Assembly: GCA_016719535.1 (NCBI GenBank)
Contig: JADJYX010000043.1
Coordinates: 124,001 to 188,000 of the forward strand
Direction: 5' to 3'
From: Rubrivivax sp.
Lineage (GTDB): Bacteria; Pseudomonadota; Gammaproteobacteria; Burkholderiales; Burkholderiaceae_C
DNA: 64,000 nt
Shown: positions 55,076-63,318 of the stretch, piece after piece
Layout: every line of letters starts with the position of its first letter
Position numbering within the stretch: the stretch's first letter is position 1
Position numbers and translations under genes: made by a program
Notes under the pieces: model-generated
What the model was told of the DNA's origin: nothing
The model's database searches: none
The model's input: only the letters and a program-made list of their open reading frames with translations

Positions 55076-56508
55076 CACCCCGACGATCGCCCCCCGGTCG
55101 AGCCCCCATCCGGCCCTGCCTCTGCGGCCTGCAGCACAGCCAGCGCGTCGCAGACGCCGCCCCTGGCCAGCTGCCCGGCCTGGCGCTGCACCGCATCCAC
55201 GAAGGCCGGTGTCTGCGCCAGGTCACCGAAGACCGGCGCAAAGCCCAGCCCGCCATCGGGCGCTCGGCGTGCCACCCGCAGCGCGTCGGCCAGCGGATCG
55301 TCCAGCGGCAGCGCCTGGCCTTGTTCGTCGGCCCCGTCGATGAAGCGCAGCCACGCCGCCACGCACAGCGCCAGCCGGTCGATGCCCTGCCCGGCGGCCA
55401 GGCGTTCGCGCACCGTGCCCAGCCAGCGCTGCGGAATCTTCTGCGAGCCGTCCATCGCGATCTGCAGCAGCCGGTGCTGCAGCGCGGGGTTGGCAAAGCG
55501 CTGCAGCAGCCGCGCGCGGTAGGCGTCCAGGTCCAGCCCCGGCAGCGGCGGCAGCGTGGGCTGCACCTCGTCGCGCAGCAGCGCGTCGGCGAAGCCGCGC
55601 AGCGCCGGGTCGGCCACCGCGCGGTCGACCGTGGGAAGGCCCCGCAGCGCGCCCAGGTAGGCCAGCGCCGAATGGCTGCCGTTGACCATGCGCAGCTTCA
55701 GCTGCTCGAAGGGTTCGGCCGCGGGCACGAAGCGCGCGCCGCCGGCGGTCCAGTCGGGGCGGCCGGCGACGAAACGGTCCTCGATCGCCCAGTCCATGAA
55801 GGGTTCGCCGACCACCGGCCAGGCGTCCTGCACGCCGAGCGCGGCGGCGACCTGGCCGCGGTCGGCGTCGGTGGTTCGCGGCACGATGCGGTCGACCATG
55901 CAGCTGGGGAAGCTGCACGAGCCGTCGATCCACGCATCCAGGCCCGGCTCGAGCGCGGCCGCACGCTGCAGCACCACGCGGCGCAGCACCTGGCCGTTGG
56001 ACGGCAGGTTGTCGCAGCTGAGCATCGTGATGCCGCCCTGCCCGGCCGCACGCCGGCGCTGCAGCGCGCGCGCGAGGAAGTCGGCTGCACCGTCGGGGGC
56101 GGCGTGGTAGCCCTTCTCGGTGATGGTCAGGCTGACGATGCGCGTGGCGGGCGCCGACAGGGCCTGCAACACCGCGTCGGGGTCTTCCGGCGCCACCCGC
56201 AGCGCCAGCAGCGAGCCCACCACCTGCAGCCGCGTGCCGGCCTCGTCGCGCAGTGCCAGGGTATAGAGCCCGTCCTGCGGCGCCAGCGCGTCGTGCGTCT
56301 CGGGCTGGCGCAGCGAGACGCCGACGACGCCCCAGCGCGTGTCGCCGGTGGCGGCGATGGCGGCGTCGGTGATCGGCAGCGTGTGCGCGCGCGCGAAGGC
56401 GCCGATGCCCAGGTGCACGATGCCGGGTTGCAGCACGCGGCGGTCGAAGCCGGGGCGCTGCACGTCGGCCGGCAGCGTGGGCAGGGTGTCGGGATGCAGG
56501 CGGTTCAT
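55075..56508 (-). CDS. Mannitol dehydrogenase / D-fructuronate reductase family protein
   Basis: This 477-residue polyol dehydrogenase of the long-chain family has the catalytic Lys-x5-Asn-x2-His pattern in KLRMVNGSHSALAYLG and the N-terminal cofactor motif GIVHLGIGAFARAH. In context, 5 bp downstream of manD, the best reading is D-mannonate oxidoreductase (UxuB, fructuronate reductase), which makes D-mannonate, the substrate of the neighbour. Mannitol or altronate specificity is possible. Confidence 0.9.
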   Translation of the reverse strand: MNRLHPDTLPTLPADVQRPGFDRRVLQPGIVHLGIGAFARAHTLPITDAAIAATGDTRWGVVGVSLRQPETHDALAPQDGLYTLALRDEAGTRLQVVGSLLALRVAPEDPDAVLQALSAPATRIVSLTITEKGYHAAPDGAADFLARALQRRRAAGQGGITMLSCDNLPSNGQVLRRVVLQRAAALEPGLDAWIDGSCSFPSCMVDRIVPRTTDADRGQVAAALGVQDAWPVVGEPFMDWAIEDRFVAGRPDWTAGGARFVPAAEPFEQLKLRMVNGSHSALAYLGALRGLPTVDRAVADPALRGFADALLRDEVQPTLPPLPGLDLDAYRARLLQRFANPALQHRLLQIAMDGSQKIPQRWLGTVRERLAAGQGIDRLALCVAAWLRFIDGADEQGQALPLDDPLADALRVARRAPDGGLGFAPVFGDLAQTPAFVDAVQRQAGQLARGGVCDALAVLQAAEAGPDGGSTGGRSSG

Positions 56509-56513
56509 CGGGG

Positions 56514-57734
56514 TCACCAGTGCCACAGCGTGCCGTCGTGCTGCTGGCGGTTGACCGGCAGGTAGGCGCGCCGGTACGGGTATTTGGCGGCCAGCGCCTC
56601 GTCGATCTCCACGCCATGGCCGGGCACGTCGCCAGGGTGCATGTAGCCACGTTCGAAGCGGTAGGCATGCGGGAAGACGGCATCGGTCTCCGCGGTGTGC
56701 GGCATGTGCTCCTGGATGCCGAAATTGGGCACCCAGAGGTCGAAATGCAGTGCCGCCCCCATGCACACCGGCGACAGGTCGGTGGCACCGTGGCAGCCGG
56801 TGCGCACCTGGTGGATGGCCGCCAGATCGGCGATGCGCCGCAGGTGCGTGATGCCGCCGGCATGCACGACGGTGGCGCGGATGTAATCGACCAGCTGCTG
56901 CTCGATCAGGCCCTTGCAGTCCCACAGCGTATTGAAGACCTCGCCCACCGCGATCGGCGTCGTGCTGTGCTGGCGCAGCAGGCGGAAGGCGTCGGGGTTT
57001 TCGGCCGGCGTGGCATCTTCCAGCCAGAAGAGGCGGAAGGGCTCCAGGTCCCTGGCCAGGCGCGCGGCTTCGATGGGGGTGAGGCGGTGGTGGGCGTCGT
57101 GCAGCAGGTGCACGTCGTCACCCACCGCGCGGCGCACGGCATCGAACAGCCGCGGCGCGTGGCGCAGGTATTTCTCCGTCGACCAGGCGTGTTCGCTGGG
57201 CAGGTCGGCATCGGCGGGTTCGTAGGGCTGGTCGCCCTTGTCAGGGTCCACCACGCCGTAGACCTTGTCCAGCCCCGGCACGCCGCTCTGCGCGCGGATG
57301 GCCTCGTAACCCAGTTCGCGGTGACGCAATACCTCGTCCACCGTGTGTTCGATGTCGCGGCCGTTGGCATGGCAGTAGACCAGCACGCGCTCGCGGCTGG
57401 CGCCGCCCAGCAGCTGGTACAGCGGCATCCCCGCCGCCTTGGCCTTCAGGTCCCACAGCGCGGTGTCGACGGCGGCGATGGCGCTCATCGTCACCGGCCC
57501 CCGCCGCCAGTAGGCGCCGCGGTACAGGTAGTGCCAGGTGTCCTCGATGCGGTGCGCATCGCGGCCGATCAGGCAGGGGACGACGTGGTCGGTCAGGTAG
57601 CTGGCCACCGCCAGCTCGCGGCCGTTGAGGGTGGCGTCGCCCAGTCCCGTCAGCCCCTGGTCGGTCTCGATCTTCAGCGTCACGAAATTGCGGCCGGGGC
57701 TGCAGACGATGACGCGGGCGGCGGTGATCTTCAT
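56514..57734 (-). CDS. manD: D-mannonate dehydratase of the enolase superfamily
   Basis: ManD dehydrates D-mannonate to 2-keto-3-deoxy-gluconate. The 406-residue protein fits ManD closely: GRNFVTLKIETDQGLTGLGD, HANGRDIEHTVDEV, LLHDAHHRLTPIEAARL, FWLEDATPAENPDAF and GCHGATDLSPVCMGAALHFD supply the expected barrel and metal ligands. It starts at ATG 57734 and is first in a two-gene unit with the reductase. A GntR-type palindrome lies 41 bp upstream. Confidence 0.93.
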   Translation of the reverse strand: MKITAARVIVCSPGRNFVTLKIETDQGLTGLGDATLNGRELAVASYLTDHVVPCLIGRDAHRIEDTWHYLYRGAYWRRGPVTMSAIAAVDTALWDLKAKAAGMPLYQLLGGASRERVLVYCHANGRDIEHTVDEVLRHRELGYEAIRAQSGVPGLDKVYGVVDPDKGDQPYEPADADLPSEHAWSTEKYLRHAPRLFDAVRRAVGDDVHLLHDAHHRLTPIEAARLARDLEPFRLFWLEDATPAENPDAFRLLRQHSTTPIAVGEVFNTLWDCKGLIEQQLVDYIRATVVHAGGITHLRRIADLAAIHQVRTGCHGATDLSPVCMGAALHFDLWVPNFGIQEHMPHTAETDAVFPHAYRFERGYMHPGDVPGHGVEIDEALAAKYPYRRAYLPVNRQQHDGTLWHW

Positions 57735-57774
57735 GGCGTGGGCGGCGGCGCCGGACGGCTGCAGCGTGGTCAGG

Positions 57775-57785
57775 TGGTCTGACCA
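57775..57785. promoter_or_regulatory. GntR-type palindrome upstream of manD
   Basis: TGGTC-T-GACCA is a perfect 11-bp palindrome with the TGGT...ACCA ends favoured by FadR-subfamily GntR repressors, to which hexuronate regulators such as UxuR and ExuR belong. A further TGGTCA occurs at 57768. It lies between manD and the divergent sbtA-like gene. No GntR gene is in the window. Confidence 0.5.
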
Positions 57786-57881
57786 ATTCTGAGGCCTGGT
57801 CCCGCCCGCGGGATCGGCAATGTCCCTGAGATCGCCCGCGCCGCCTGGGGCCGCAGGCCACTGTGGCAGCATGCGCGCCCC

Positions 57882-58823
57882 ATGATCGACGTCGTCGTCT
57901 TCTTCTTCCTGCTCGGCGTCTTCGCCCGCCTGGTCAAGAGCGACCTGCGGCTGCCCGAGGCGCTGTACGAGACGCTGTCGATCTACCTGCTGCTGGCCAT
58001 TGGCCTGAAGGGCGGCCTGGAGCTGTCGCGGCAGCCGATCGCCCTGCTGGCGCCGCAGGTGCTGGCCTGCGTGGCGCTGGGCTTCGCGATCCCGTTCATG
58101 CTCTATCCGCTGCTGCGCGCGCTGCGGCTGGTGCAGGCCGACGCTGGCGCCTTGGCGGCGCACTACGGCTCGGTCAGCGTCGTTACCTTCGCGGTGGCCA
58201 GTGCGGCGCTGGCGCGCGAGGGCATCGCCCACGAGCCGCACGCGGCGTTGTGGGTGGCGGTGATGGAGGCGCCGGGGCTGGTGGCCGGCATCCTGCTGGC
58301 GCGCTGGGGCGCCGCCGGCCGTGACGCCGGCCCTTCGCGCTGGGGCGAGCTGATGCACGACGTGCTGTTCGGCAAGAGCGTGCTGCTGCTGCTGGGCGGG
58401 CTGCTCATCGGCGCCGTGGCGGGCGACGCGGGCATGGCGCCGATCAAGGCGGTCTTCATCGACCCCTTCAAGGGCGTGCTGGCACTGTTCCTGCTGGAAC
58501 TGGGCCTGGTGGCCGGCGCGCGCCTGGCCGAGGTGAAGCGCTTCGGCGCCGCCGTGCTGGTGGTGGGCGTGGGCGTGCCGCCGGTGCTGGCGCTGCTGGG
58601 TGCCGCCACCGGGGTGATGCTGGGGCTGAGCACCGGCGGCGTGGCGCTGCTGGCCACGCTGGCGGCCAGCGCCAGCTACATCGCCGCGCCGACGGCGATG
58701 CGCATCGCGGTGCCCGAGGCCAATGCGGCGCTGTCCATCACCACCGCCCTGGGGGTGACCTTTCCGTTCAACCTGGTCGTCGGCATCCCGCTCTACATCG
58801 AGCTGGCCCGCCGCTGGACCTGA
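57882..58823 (+). CDS. sbtA: SbtA-like sodium-dependent bicarbonate transporter
   Basis: This is a 313-residue inner-membrane protein with about ten hydrophobic segments and the SbtA family layout: LPEALYETLSIYLLLAIGLKGG, GSVSVVTFAVASAAL and ASASYIAAPTAMRIAVPEAN. Cyanobacterial SbtA imports bicarbonate with Na+. It is followed 17 bp later by a PII-like gene, the same pairing as sbtA-sbtB. Here it may supply bicarbonate to biotin-dependent carboxylases; that is inference. Confidence 0.92.
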   Translation: MIDVVVFFFLLGVFARLVKSDLRLPEALYETLSIYLLLAIGLKGGLELSRQPIALLAPQVLACVALGFAIPFMLYPLLRALRLVQADAGALAAHYGSVSVVTFAVASAALAREGIAHEPHAALWVAVMEAPGLVAGILLARWGAAGRDAGPSRWGELMHDVLFGKSVLLLLGGLLIGAVAGDAGMAPIKAVFIDPFKGVLALFLLELGLVAGARLAEVKRFGAAVLVVGVGVPPVLALLGAATGVMLGLSTGGVALLATLAASASYIAAPTAMRIAVPEANAALSITTALGVTFPFNLVVGIPLYIELARRWT

Positions 58824-58840
58824 ACCACCGCCGAGGCCCC

Positions 58841-59149
58841 ATGCCGCTGCCCAAATACGACAAGACCCTGCTGGTGATCGTCGCCGAGGCGGTGCTGGAA
58901 CGCGCCCTCGTGCGCGACGCCACGCAGCTGGGCGCGCAGGCCTGGACCGCCAGCGAGGTGCGCGGCGCCGCGCGCGAAGGCCTGCGCGAAGGCCAGTGGG
59001 AGGCCGACCGCACGGTGGAGCTGAAGCTGCTGTGCGACGCCGCGGTGGCCGACGCCATCGCCGAACATGTGCTGCGCACCTATGCCGGCCACTACAGCGT
59101 GTCGATGCATTTCAGCCCGGTGCAGGTGCTGCGGCCGGATCGGTACTGA
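58841..59149 (+). CDS. sbtB: SbtB-like PII-family regulator
   Basis: This 102-residue protein shows the ferredoxin-like PII fold: KTLLVIVAEAVLERALVRDA (beta1-alpha1), a T-loop region EVRGAAREGLREGQWEADR, and ELKLLCDAAVADAIAEHVL. SbtB proteins bind adenine nucleotides or cAMP and gate SbtA. The pairing and short spacing make it the regulator of the upstream transporter. Confidence 0.88.
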   Translation: MPLPKYDKTLLVIVAEAVLERALVRDATQLGAQAWTASEVRGAAREGLREGQWEADRTVELKLLCDAAVADAIAEHVLRTYAGHYSVSMHFSPVQVLRPDRY

Positions 59150-59155
59150 AGGCGG

Positions 59156-59497
59156 TCATTCCTCCACCGCGCTGACCAGCAGCCGCAGCCGCAGCGCGCT
59201 GCGCACCTCGGTCAGCGCCTGGATGCGCAGCGGCTGGCCCACCGGCACTCGGCGGCGCTGGCGCCATTCCAGCGAATCCTCGCCGTCGCGCGCGGTGGCG
59301 ATGCGGCGCCCCCATTGCTCGGCACCGTCGACCAGCACGCGCAGGCCATGCTGCGGCTCGCGCCCGGCGCCGGCCTTGACGACGAAGCGCACGTCGATCT
59401 CGAAGACGCGCTCGCGCGTGGCATGGGGCGGCACGTCCAGGCGCGCGATGGCGCGGTCGCCGGCGTCCAGGCGCCAGCGTTCGGGGGGCGGATTCAT
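59156..59497 (-). CDS. Conserved-looking hypothetical protein, beta-rich
   Basis: This 113-residue protein begins MNPPPERWRLDAGDRAIARL. It alternates hydrophobic and charged residues in strands (RVFEIDVRFVVKAG, GLRVLVDGAEQWGRR, LRLRLLVSAVEE), consistent with a small beta-sandwich. No signal peptide and no family recognised. It converges on sbtB with a 6-bp gap and diverges from the MarR gene. Confidence 0.72.
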   Translation of the reverse strand: MNPPPERWRLDAGDRAIARLDVPPHATRERVFEIDVRFVVKAGAGREPQHGLRVLVDGAEQWGRRIATARDGEDSLEWRQRRRVPVGQPLRIQALTEVRSALRLRLLVSAVEE

Positions 59498-59585
59498 GGG
59501 CGCGCAGTGTGCACCGGGTGCGGATGGCCCGCGCGGGCCCGGTGATAGCATCCGCCGCCGCCCGCAACCCCCTCGAACGCACGCG

Positions 59586-60053
59586 ATGAAGAAGGCCCCG
59601 GCGGTGGACCTCGACGAGCTGCCCGGCCACCACATCCGCCGCCTGCAGCAGATCGCGGTGGCCATCTTCCTGCAGGAGACCGAGGCGACCGGCATCACGC
59701 CGGTGCAGTATGCGGCGCTGCAGACGGTGGCCAATGCACCGGGCGTCGACCAGCGCACGCTGGCGCGCACCATCGGCTTCGACACCTCCACCATCGCCGG
59801 CGTCATCGACCGCCTGCAGTCGCGTGGCCTGATGCAGCGCAACGCCTCGCCCACCGACCGCCGCGTGCGCCTGCTGACGCTCACCGACGACGGCCGGCGC
59901 CTGCTGGCCGAGACGCTGCCGGGCATGCAGCGGGCGCAGGCGCGCATGCTGGCACCGCTGCCCGCAGGCGACCGCGCCGAATTCATGCGCATGCTGCGCA
60001 CGCTGGTGCAGGCCAACAACGAGCTCAGCCGCGCGCCCAGCGACGCAGCCTGA
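59586..60053 (+). CDS. MarR-family transcriptional regulator
   Basis: This is a 155-residue winged-helix regulator. The recognition region reads QRTLARTIGFDTSTIAGVIDRL, and the wing contains SPTDRRVRLLTLTDDG, the classic MarR signature. It converges on the damaged alcohol dehydrogenase gene with a 3-bp gap. The ligand is unknown; aromatic acids are common for the family. Confidence 0.93.
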   Translation: MKKAPAVDLDELPGHHIRRLQQIAVAIFLQETEATGITPVQYAALQTVANAPGVDQRTLARTIGFDTSTIAGVIDRLQSRGLMQRNASPTDRRVRLLTLTDDGRRLLAETLPGMQRAQARMLAPLPAGDRAEFMRMLRTLVQANNELSRAPSDAA

Positions 60054-60056
60054 GGT

Positions 60057-60713
60057 TCAGCAGACCAGCACCGCAGCGCCGCCGAAGCGGCCGTGACGCA
60101 GGTCGTCGAGCGCCTCGTTGGCGCGCGCCAGCGCATAGCGGTGCGCGTGCACCTGCAGCGGCAGCTCGGCGGCGATGCGCAGAAAGTCCAGCCCGTCCTG
60201 GCGCGTGAGGTTGGCCACCGAGACGATGCGGCGCTCGCCCCACAGCCAGGCGTAGGGGAACGAGGGAATGTCGCTCATGTGGATGCCGGCGCAAACCACG
60301 GTGCCGCCCTTGCGCACGGCGCGCAGCGCGGTCGGCACCAGTGCACCCACCGGGGCGAAGAGCAGCGCGGCATCGAGTTCGGCCGGAGGTGCATCGTCCG
60401 ACGATCCGGCCCAGGCCACACCGAGCGATCGCGCCAGCGCCTGTGCCGCGTCGTCGCCGGCGCGCGTGAAAGCAAAGACCTCGCGCCGCTGTGCCACCGC
60501 CACCTGGGCGATCAGGTGCGCCGCGGCGCCGAAGCCGTAGAGGCCGATGCGCTGCGCATCAGGGCCCGCCATCGCATAGGCGCGGTAGCCGATCAGCCCG
60601 GCACACAGCAGCGGCGCGGCCTCGTCGTCGGCATAGCGCTCGGGCAGCTTGAAGACCCGCCATCGATCTGCCGCCGGGTCGCTCCCGGCCTGGCAGGCCG
60701 GGAGGCAGGTTCG
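60057..60713 (-). pseudogene. Zinc-type alcohol dehydrogenase, C-terminal part only
   Basis: The C-terminal ~200 residues of a zinc-dependent alcohol dehydrogenase are intact: EAAPLLCAGLIGYRAYAM, the Rossmann GLYGFGAAAHLIAQVA, APVGALVPTALRAV, GGTVVCAGIHMSDIP and a normal end. The N-terminal ~130 residues, including the catalytic zinc ligands, are missing; upstream is GC-rich nonsense. A short GRTCLPACQAG may be a remnant of the structural-zinc loop. The gene may be whole in the organism and broken only in this assembly. Confidence 0.75.
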
Positions 60714-60766
60714 CCCAGCATCAGGCGGCACGGTCGCCGCCCGCCCGGCCCTGCACGCCGCCCGTC

Positions 60767-62425
60767 TCAGGCCACCGAGGGCGCGATGCCGCCGACGGGG
60801 GGGGGGGGGCCCGGGGGGGGGGGGCGGGGCGGGCGGCCCCGCGCCAGGCAGCGGGCGCCGCTCGCGCACCCAGGGGGGCCGGGGGGCAGTCCACGCCCAC
60901 CAGCGTGCGGCGGCCATCGCGCGCTACACCCCAGCCGCCGGCCTTCGCTCCGGGTCTGGCGGCCGGAGGCGGTTTCCAGCATCAGGCGGAAGATGCGCTC
61001 GCCGACCTCATCCACCGTCTCCAGGCCATCGACGATGCCGCCGCAGTCGATGTCGATGTCGTCCTGCTGCTTGAGCCACAGCGCGGTATTGGTCGACAGT
61101 TTCAGCGACGGTGACGGCGCGCAGCCATAGGCCGAGCCGCGGCCGGTGGTGAAGCAGATCAGGTTGGCGCCGCCCGCCACCTGGCCGGTGGCCGACACCG
61201 GGTCGTAGCCGGGCGTGTCCATGTAGACGAAGCCGGGTGTCTGCACGGCCTCGGCAAATTCGAGCACGTCGACGAGGTTGGTGGTGCCGCTCTTGGCGAT
61301 GGCGCCCAGGCTCTTCTCCAGGATGGTCGTCAGCCCGCCGGCCTTGTTGCCGGCGCTGGGGTTGTTGTCCATCTGCATCTGGTTGCGCTTCGTATACGCC
61401 TCCCACCAGGCGATGCGCGAGAGCAGCTTGTCGGCCACGGCCTTGCTCACCGCGCGTCGCGTCAGCAGGTGTTCGCCGCCATAGATCTCGGGCGTCTCGC
61501 TCAGGATGGCGGTACCGCCGTGGCGCACCAGGCGGTCGACCGCCGCCCCCAGCGCCGGGTTGGCGCTGATGCCGCTGTAGCCGTCGCTGCCGCCGCATTG
61601 CAGGCCCACGACCAGGTGGCGGGCCGGCACCGGCTGGCGCCGCACGCGGTTGGCTTCGGGCAGCATGGCCTTGATCAGCTCGACGCCCTTGGCCACGGTC
61701 TTGGCGGTGCCGCCGCTGTCCTGGATGTTGAAGGTGGCCAGGCGCGCGCCTTCGGCCAGGCCTTCCTGCGCGATCAGGCCCTGGATCTGGTTGGTCTCGC
61801 AGCCCAGGCCGACGACGAGCACGGCGGCAAAATTGGCGTGCTTGGCATAGCCGCCCAGCGTGCGGCGCAGCACGTGCAGTTCCTCGCCGTCGCTGGCGGT
61901 GGCGCAGCCCATGCCATGCGTCAGCGCCACCACGCCGTCGACGTGGGGGTAGTCGGCCAGCGCCCAATCTTCTGGTTTCAGGCGGATGTCGCGGCGGAAG
62001 TGGTCGGCGATCGCGCGCGCCGCGGTGGCGCTGCAGTTGACGCTGGTCAGCACGCCGATGTAGTTGCGCGTGGCCACGCGGCCATCGGGCCGCACGATGC
62101 CCATGAAGGTGGCCGGCTCGGCGACGAAGGCCGTCGGCGTGGCGCCGGCACCGGGCTCGTGCGTGCGGGCGAAGTCGCTGAAGGCCAGGTTGTGCGTGTG
62201 CACATGCTGGCCCGGCGAAATGTCCTGCGTGGCGGTGCCGATGATCTGGTCGTAGCGCCGCACCGGCTGGCCACGGGCGATCGCGCGCGTGGCGATCTTG
62301 TGGCCCGGCGGCACCAGGCCGGCCACCGTGATGCCCTCTTCCGGGATCACGGTGCCGCCCAGCAGCTGCCGGCGTGCGATGACGACGTTGTCGCTGGCGT
62401 GGATGCGGATCGCCGGGCTGCTCAT
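60767..62425 (-). CDS. uxaA: UxaA/GarD-family altronate (sugar acid) dehydratase with aberrant C-terminus
   Basis: This dehydratase converts altronate or a related sugar acid to a 2-keto-3-deoxy acid. An N-terminal SAF domain (~10-85, EEGITVAGLVPPGHK) is joined to the main domain: GRVATRNYIGVLTSVNC, HGMGCATASDG, VGLGCETNQI, LQCGGSDGYSGISANPALG. It is normal to TASGRQTRSE (near 60955); the last ~18 family residues are replaced by ~60 Pro/Gly/Arg-rich residues running into the poly-G block, so the 3' end is probably wrong. ATG 62425 lies 5 bp before the hydrolase stop. Confidence 0.88.
   Translation of the reverse strand: MSSPAIRIHASDNVVIARRQLLGGTVIPEEGITVAGLVPPGHKIATRAIARGQPVRRYDQIIGTATQDISPGQHVHTHNLAFSDFARTHEPGAGATPTAFVAEPATFMGIVRPDGRVATRNYIGVLTSVNCSATAARAIADHFRRDIRLKPEDWALADYPHVDGVVALTHGMGCATASDGEELHVLRRTLGGYAKHANFAAVLVVGLGCETNQIQGLIAQEGLAEGARLATFNIQDSGGTAKTVAKGVELIKAMLPEANRVRRQPVPARHLVVGLQCGGSDGYSGISANPALGAAVDRLVRHGGTAILSETPEIYGGEHLLTRRAVSKAVADKLLSRIAWWEAYTKRNQMQMDNNPSAGNKAGGLTTILEKSLGAIAKSGTTNLVDVLEFAEAVQTPGFVYMDTPGYDPVSATGQVAGGANLICFTTGRGSAYGCAPSPSLKLSTNTALWLKQQDDIDIDCGGIVDGLETVDEVGERIFRLMLETASGRQTRSEGRRLGCSARWPPHAGGRGLPPGPPGCASGARCLARGRPPRPPPPGPPPPVGGIAPSVA
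60780..60900. other. Poly-G/poly-C low-complexity block, probable assembly fault
   Basis: Around 60796-60840 the sequence is almost pure G with short C runs (a run of 13 G, then CCC, then 12 G), with further G6 runs at 60872-60886. Nothing similar occurs elsewhere in the window. It sits exactly between two genes whose facing ends are both abnormal. Confidence 0.7.
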
Positions 62426-62429
62426 GGGT

Positions 62430-63296
62430 TCAACCGTCGATCAGATCGGCGTTCCAGGCGTGCACCGTCTGCTGCTGCTCGCCCAGCTTGTCGATGCCCA
62501 GGCGCATCACGTCACCCGGCTTCAGGAAGACCGGGTTCGGCTTGATGCCCATGCCCACGCCCGGCGGCGTGCCGGTGGTGATGAGGTCGCCCGGGTACAG
62601 CGTCATGAAGCGGCTGACATAACTGACCAGCTGCGCCACGCCGAAGATCATCGTCGTCGTGCTGCCGTTCTGGTAGCGGTGGCCGTTGACGTCCAGCCAC
62701 ATGCCCAGGTTCTGCGGGTCGCCCACCTCGTCGGCGGTCACCAGCCAGGGGCCGACCGGGCCGAAGGTGTCGCAGCCCTTGCCCTTGTCCCAGGTGCCGC
62801 CGCGCTCGATCTGGTATTCGCGCTCGGAGACGTCGTTGACGACGCAATAACCCGCGACATGACTCAGCGCGTCGGCCTCGGACACATAGCGCGCCTTGGC
62901 GCCGATGACGACACCGAGCTCGACCTCCCAGTCGCTCTTCACCGAACCCTGGGGCAGCACCACGGCGTCGTTGGGGCCGACGCGGGCGCTGATCGGCTTC
63001 ATGAAGATGATGGGCTCCTTGGGGATCGGCAGGCCCGATTCGGCCGCGTGGTCGGCATAGTTGAGCCCGATGCAGACGAATTTCTCGCAGCCGGCCCAGG
63101 GCGGCGCGATGCGGCCGGGATTGGCCACCACCGGCAGCGCTTGGACGTTGAGATTGCGCAGCTTCTGCAGGCCGTGCACCGTGAGCGTGGCGGCGGTGAT
63201 GTCGGCCAGTTCGCGCGACAGGTCGCGAACCTGGCCCTGCGCGTCGACGAGGGCGGGCTTCTCGGCGCCCTTGGCGCCATATCGCATCAGTTTCAT
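62430..63296 (-). CDS. Fumarylacetoacetate hydrolase family protein (diketo-deoxy-sugar-acid hydrolase-like)
   Basis: This 288-residue FAH-family hydrolase has CIGLNYADHAAESG, FMKPISARVGPNDAVVLP, the metal-binding SDWEVELGVVIGA and TTGTPPGVGMG. Next to an SDR and a sugar-acid dehydratase, the best match is 2,4-diketo-3-deoxy-L-fuconate hydrolase, which yields pyruvate and lactate; ureidoglycolate lyase-like activity is the alternative. The start ATG 63296 is 22 bp after the SDR stop. Confidence 0.9.
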   Translation of the reverse strand: MKLMRYGAKGAEKPALVDAQGQVRDLSRELADITAATLTVHGLQKLRNLNVQALPVVANPGRIAPPWAGCEKFVCIGLNYADHAAESGLPIPKEPIIFMKPISARVGPNDAVVLPQGSVKSDWEVELGVVIGAKARYVSEADALSHVAGYCVVNDVSEREYQIERGGTWDKGKGCDTFGPVGPWLVTADEVGDPQNLGMWLDVNGHRYQNGSTTTMIFGVAQLVSYVSRFMTLYPGDLITTGTPPGVGMGIKPNPVFLKPGDVMRLGIDKLGEQQQTVHAWNADLIDG

Positions 63297-63318
63297 GGTG
63301 GGTGCTTCGGTTGAAATT

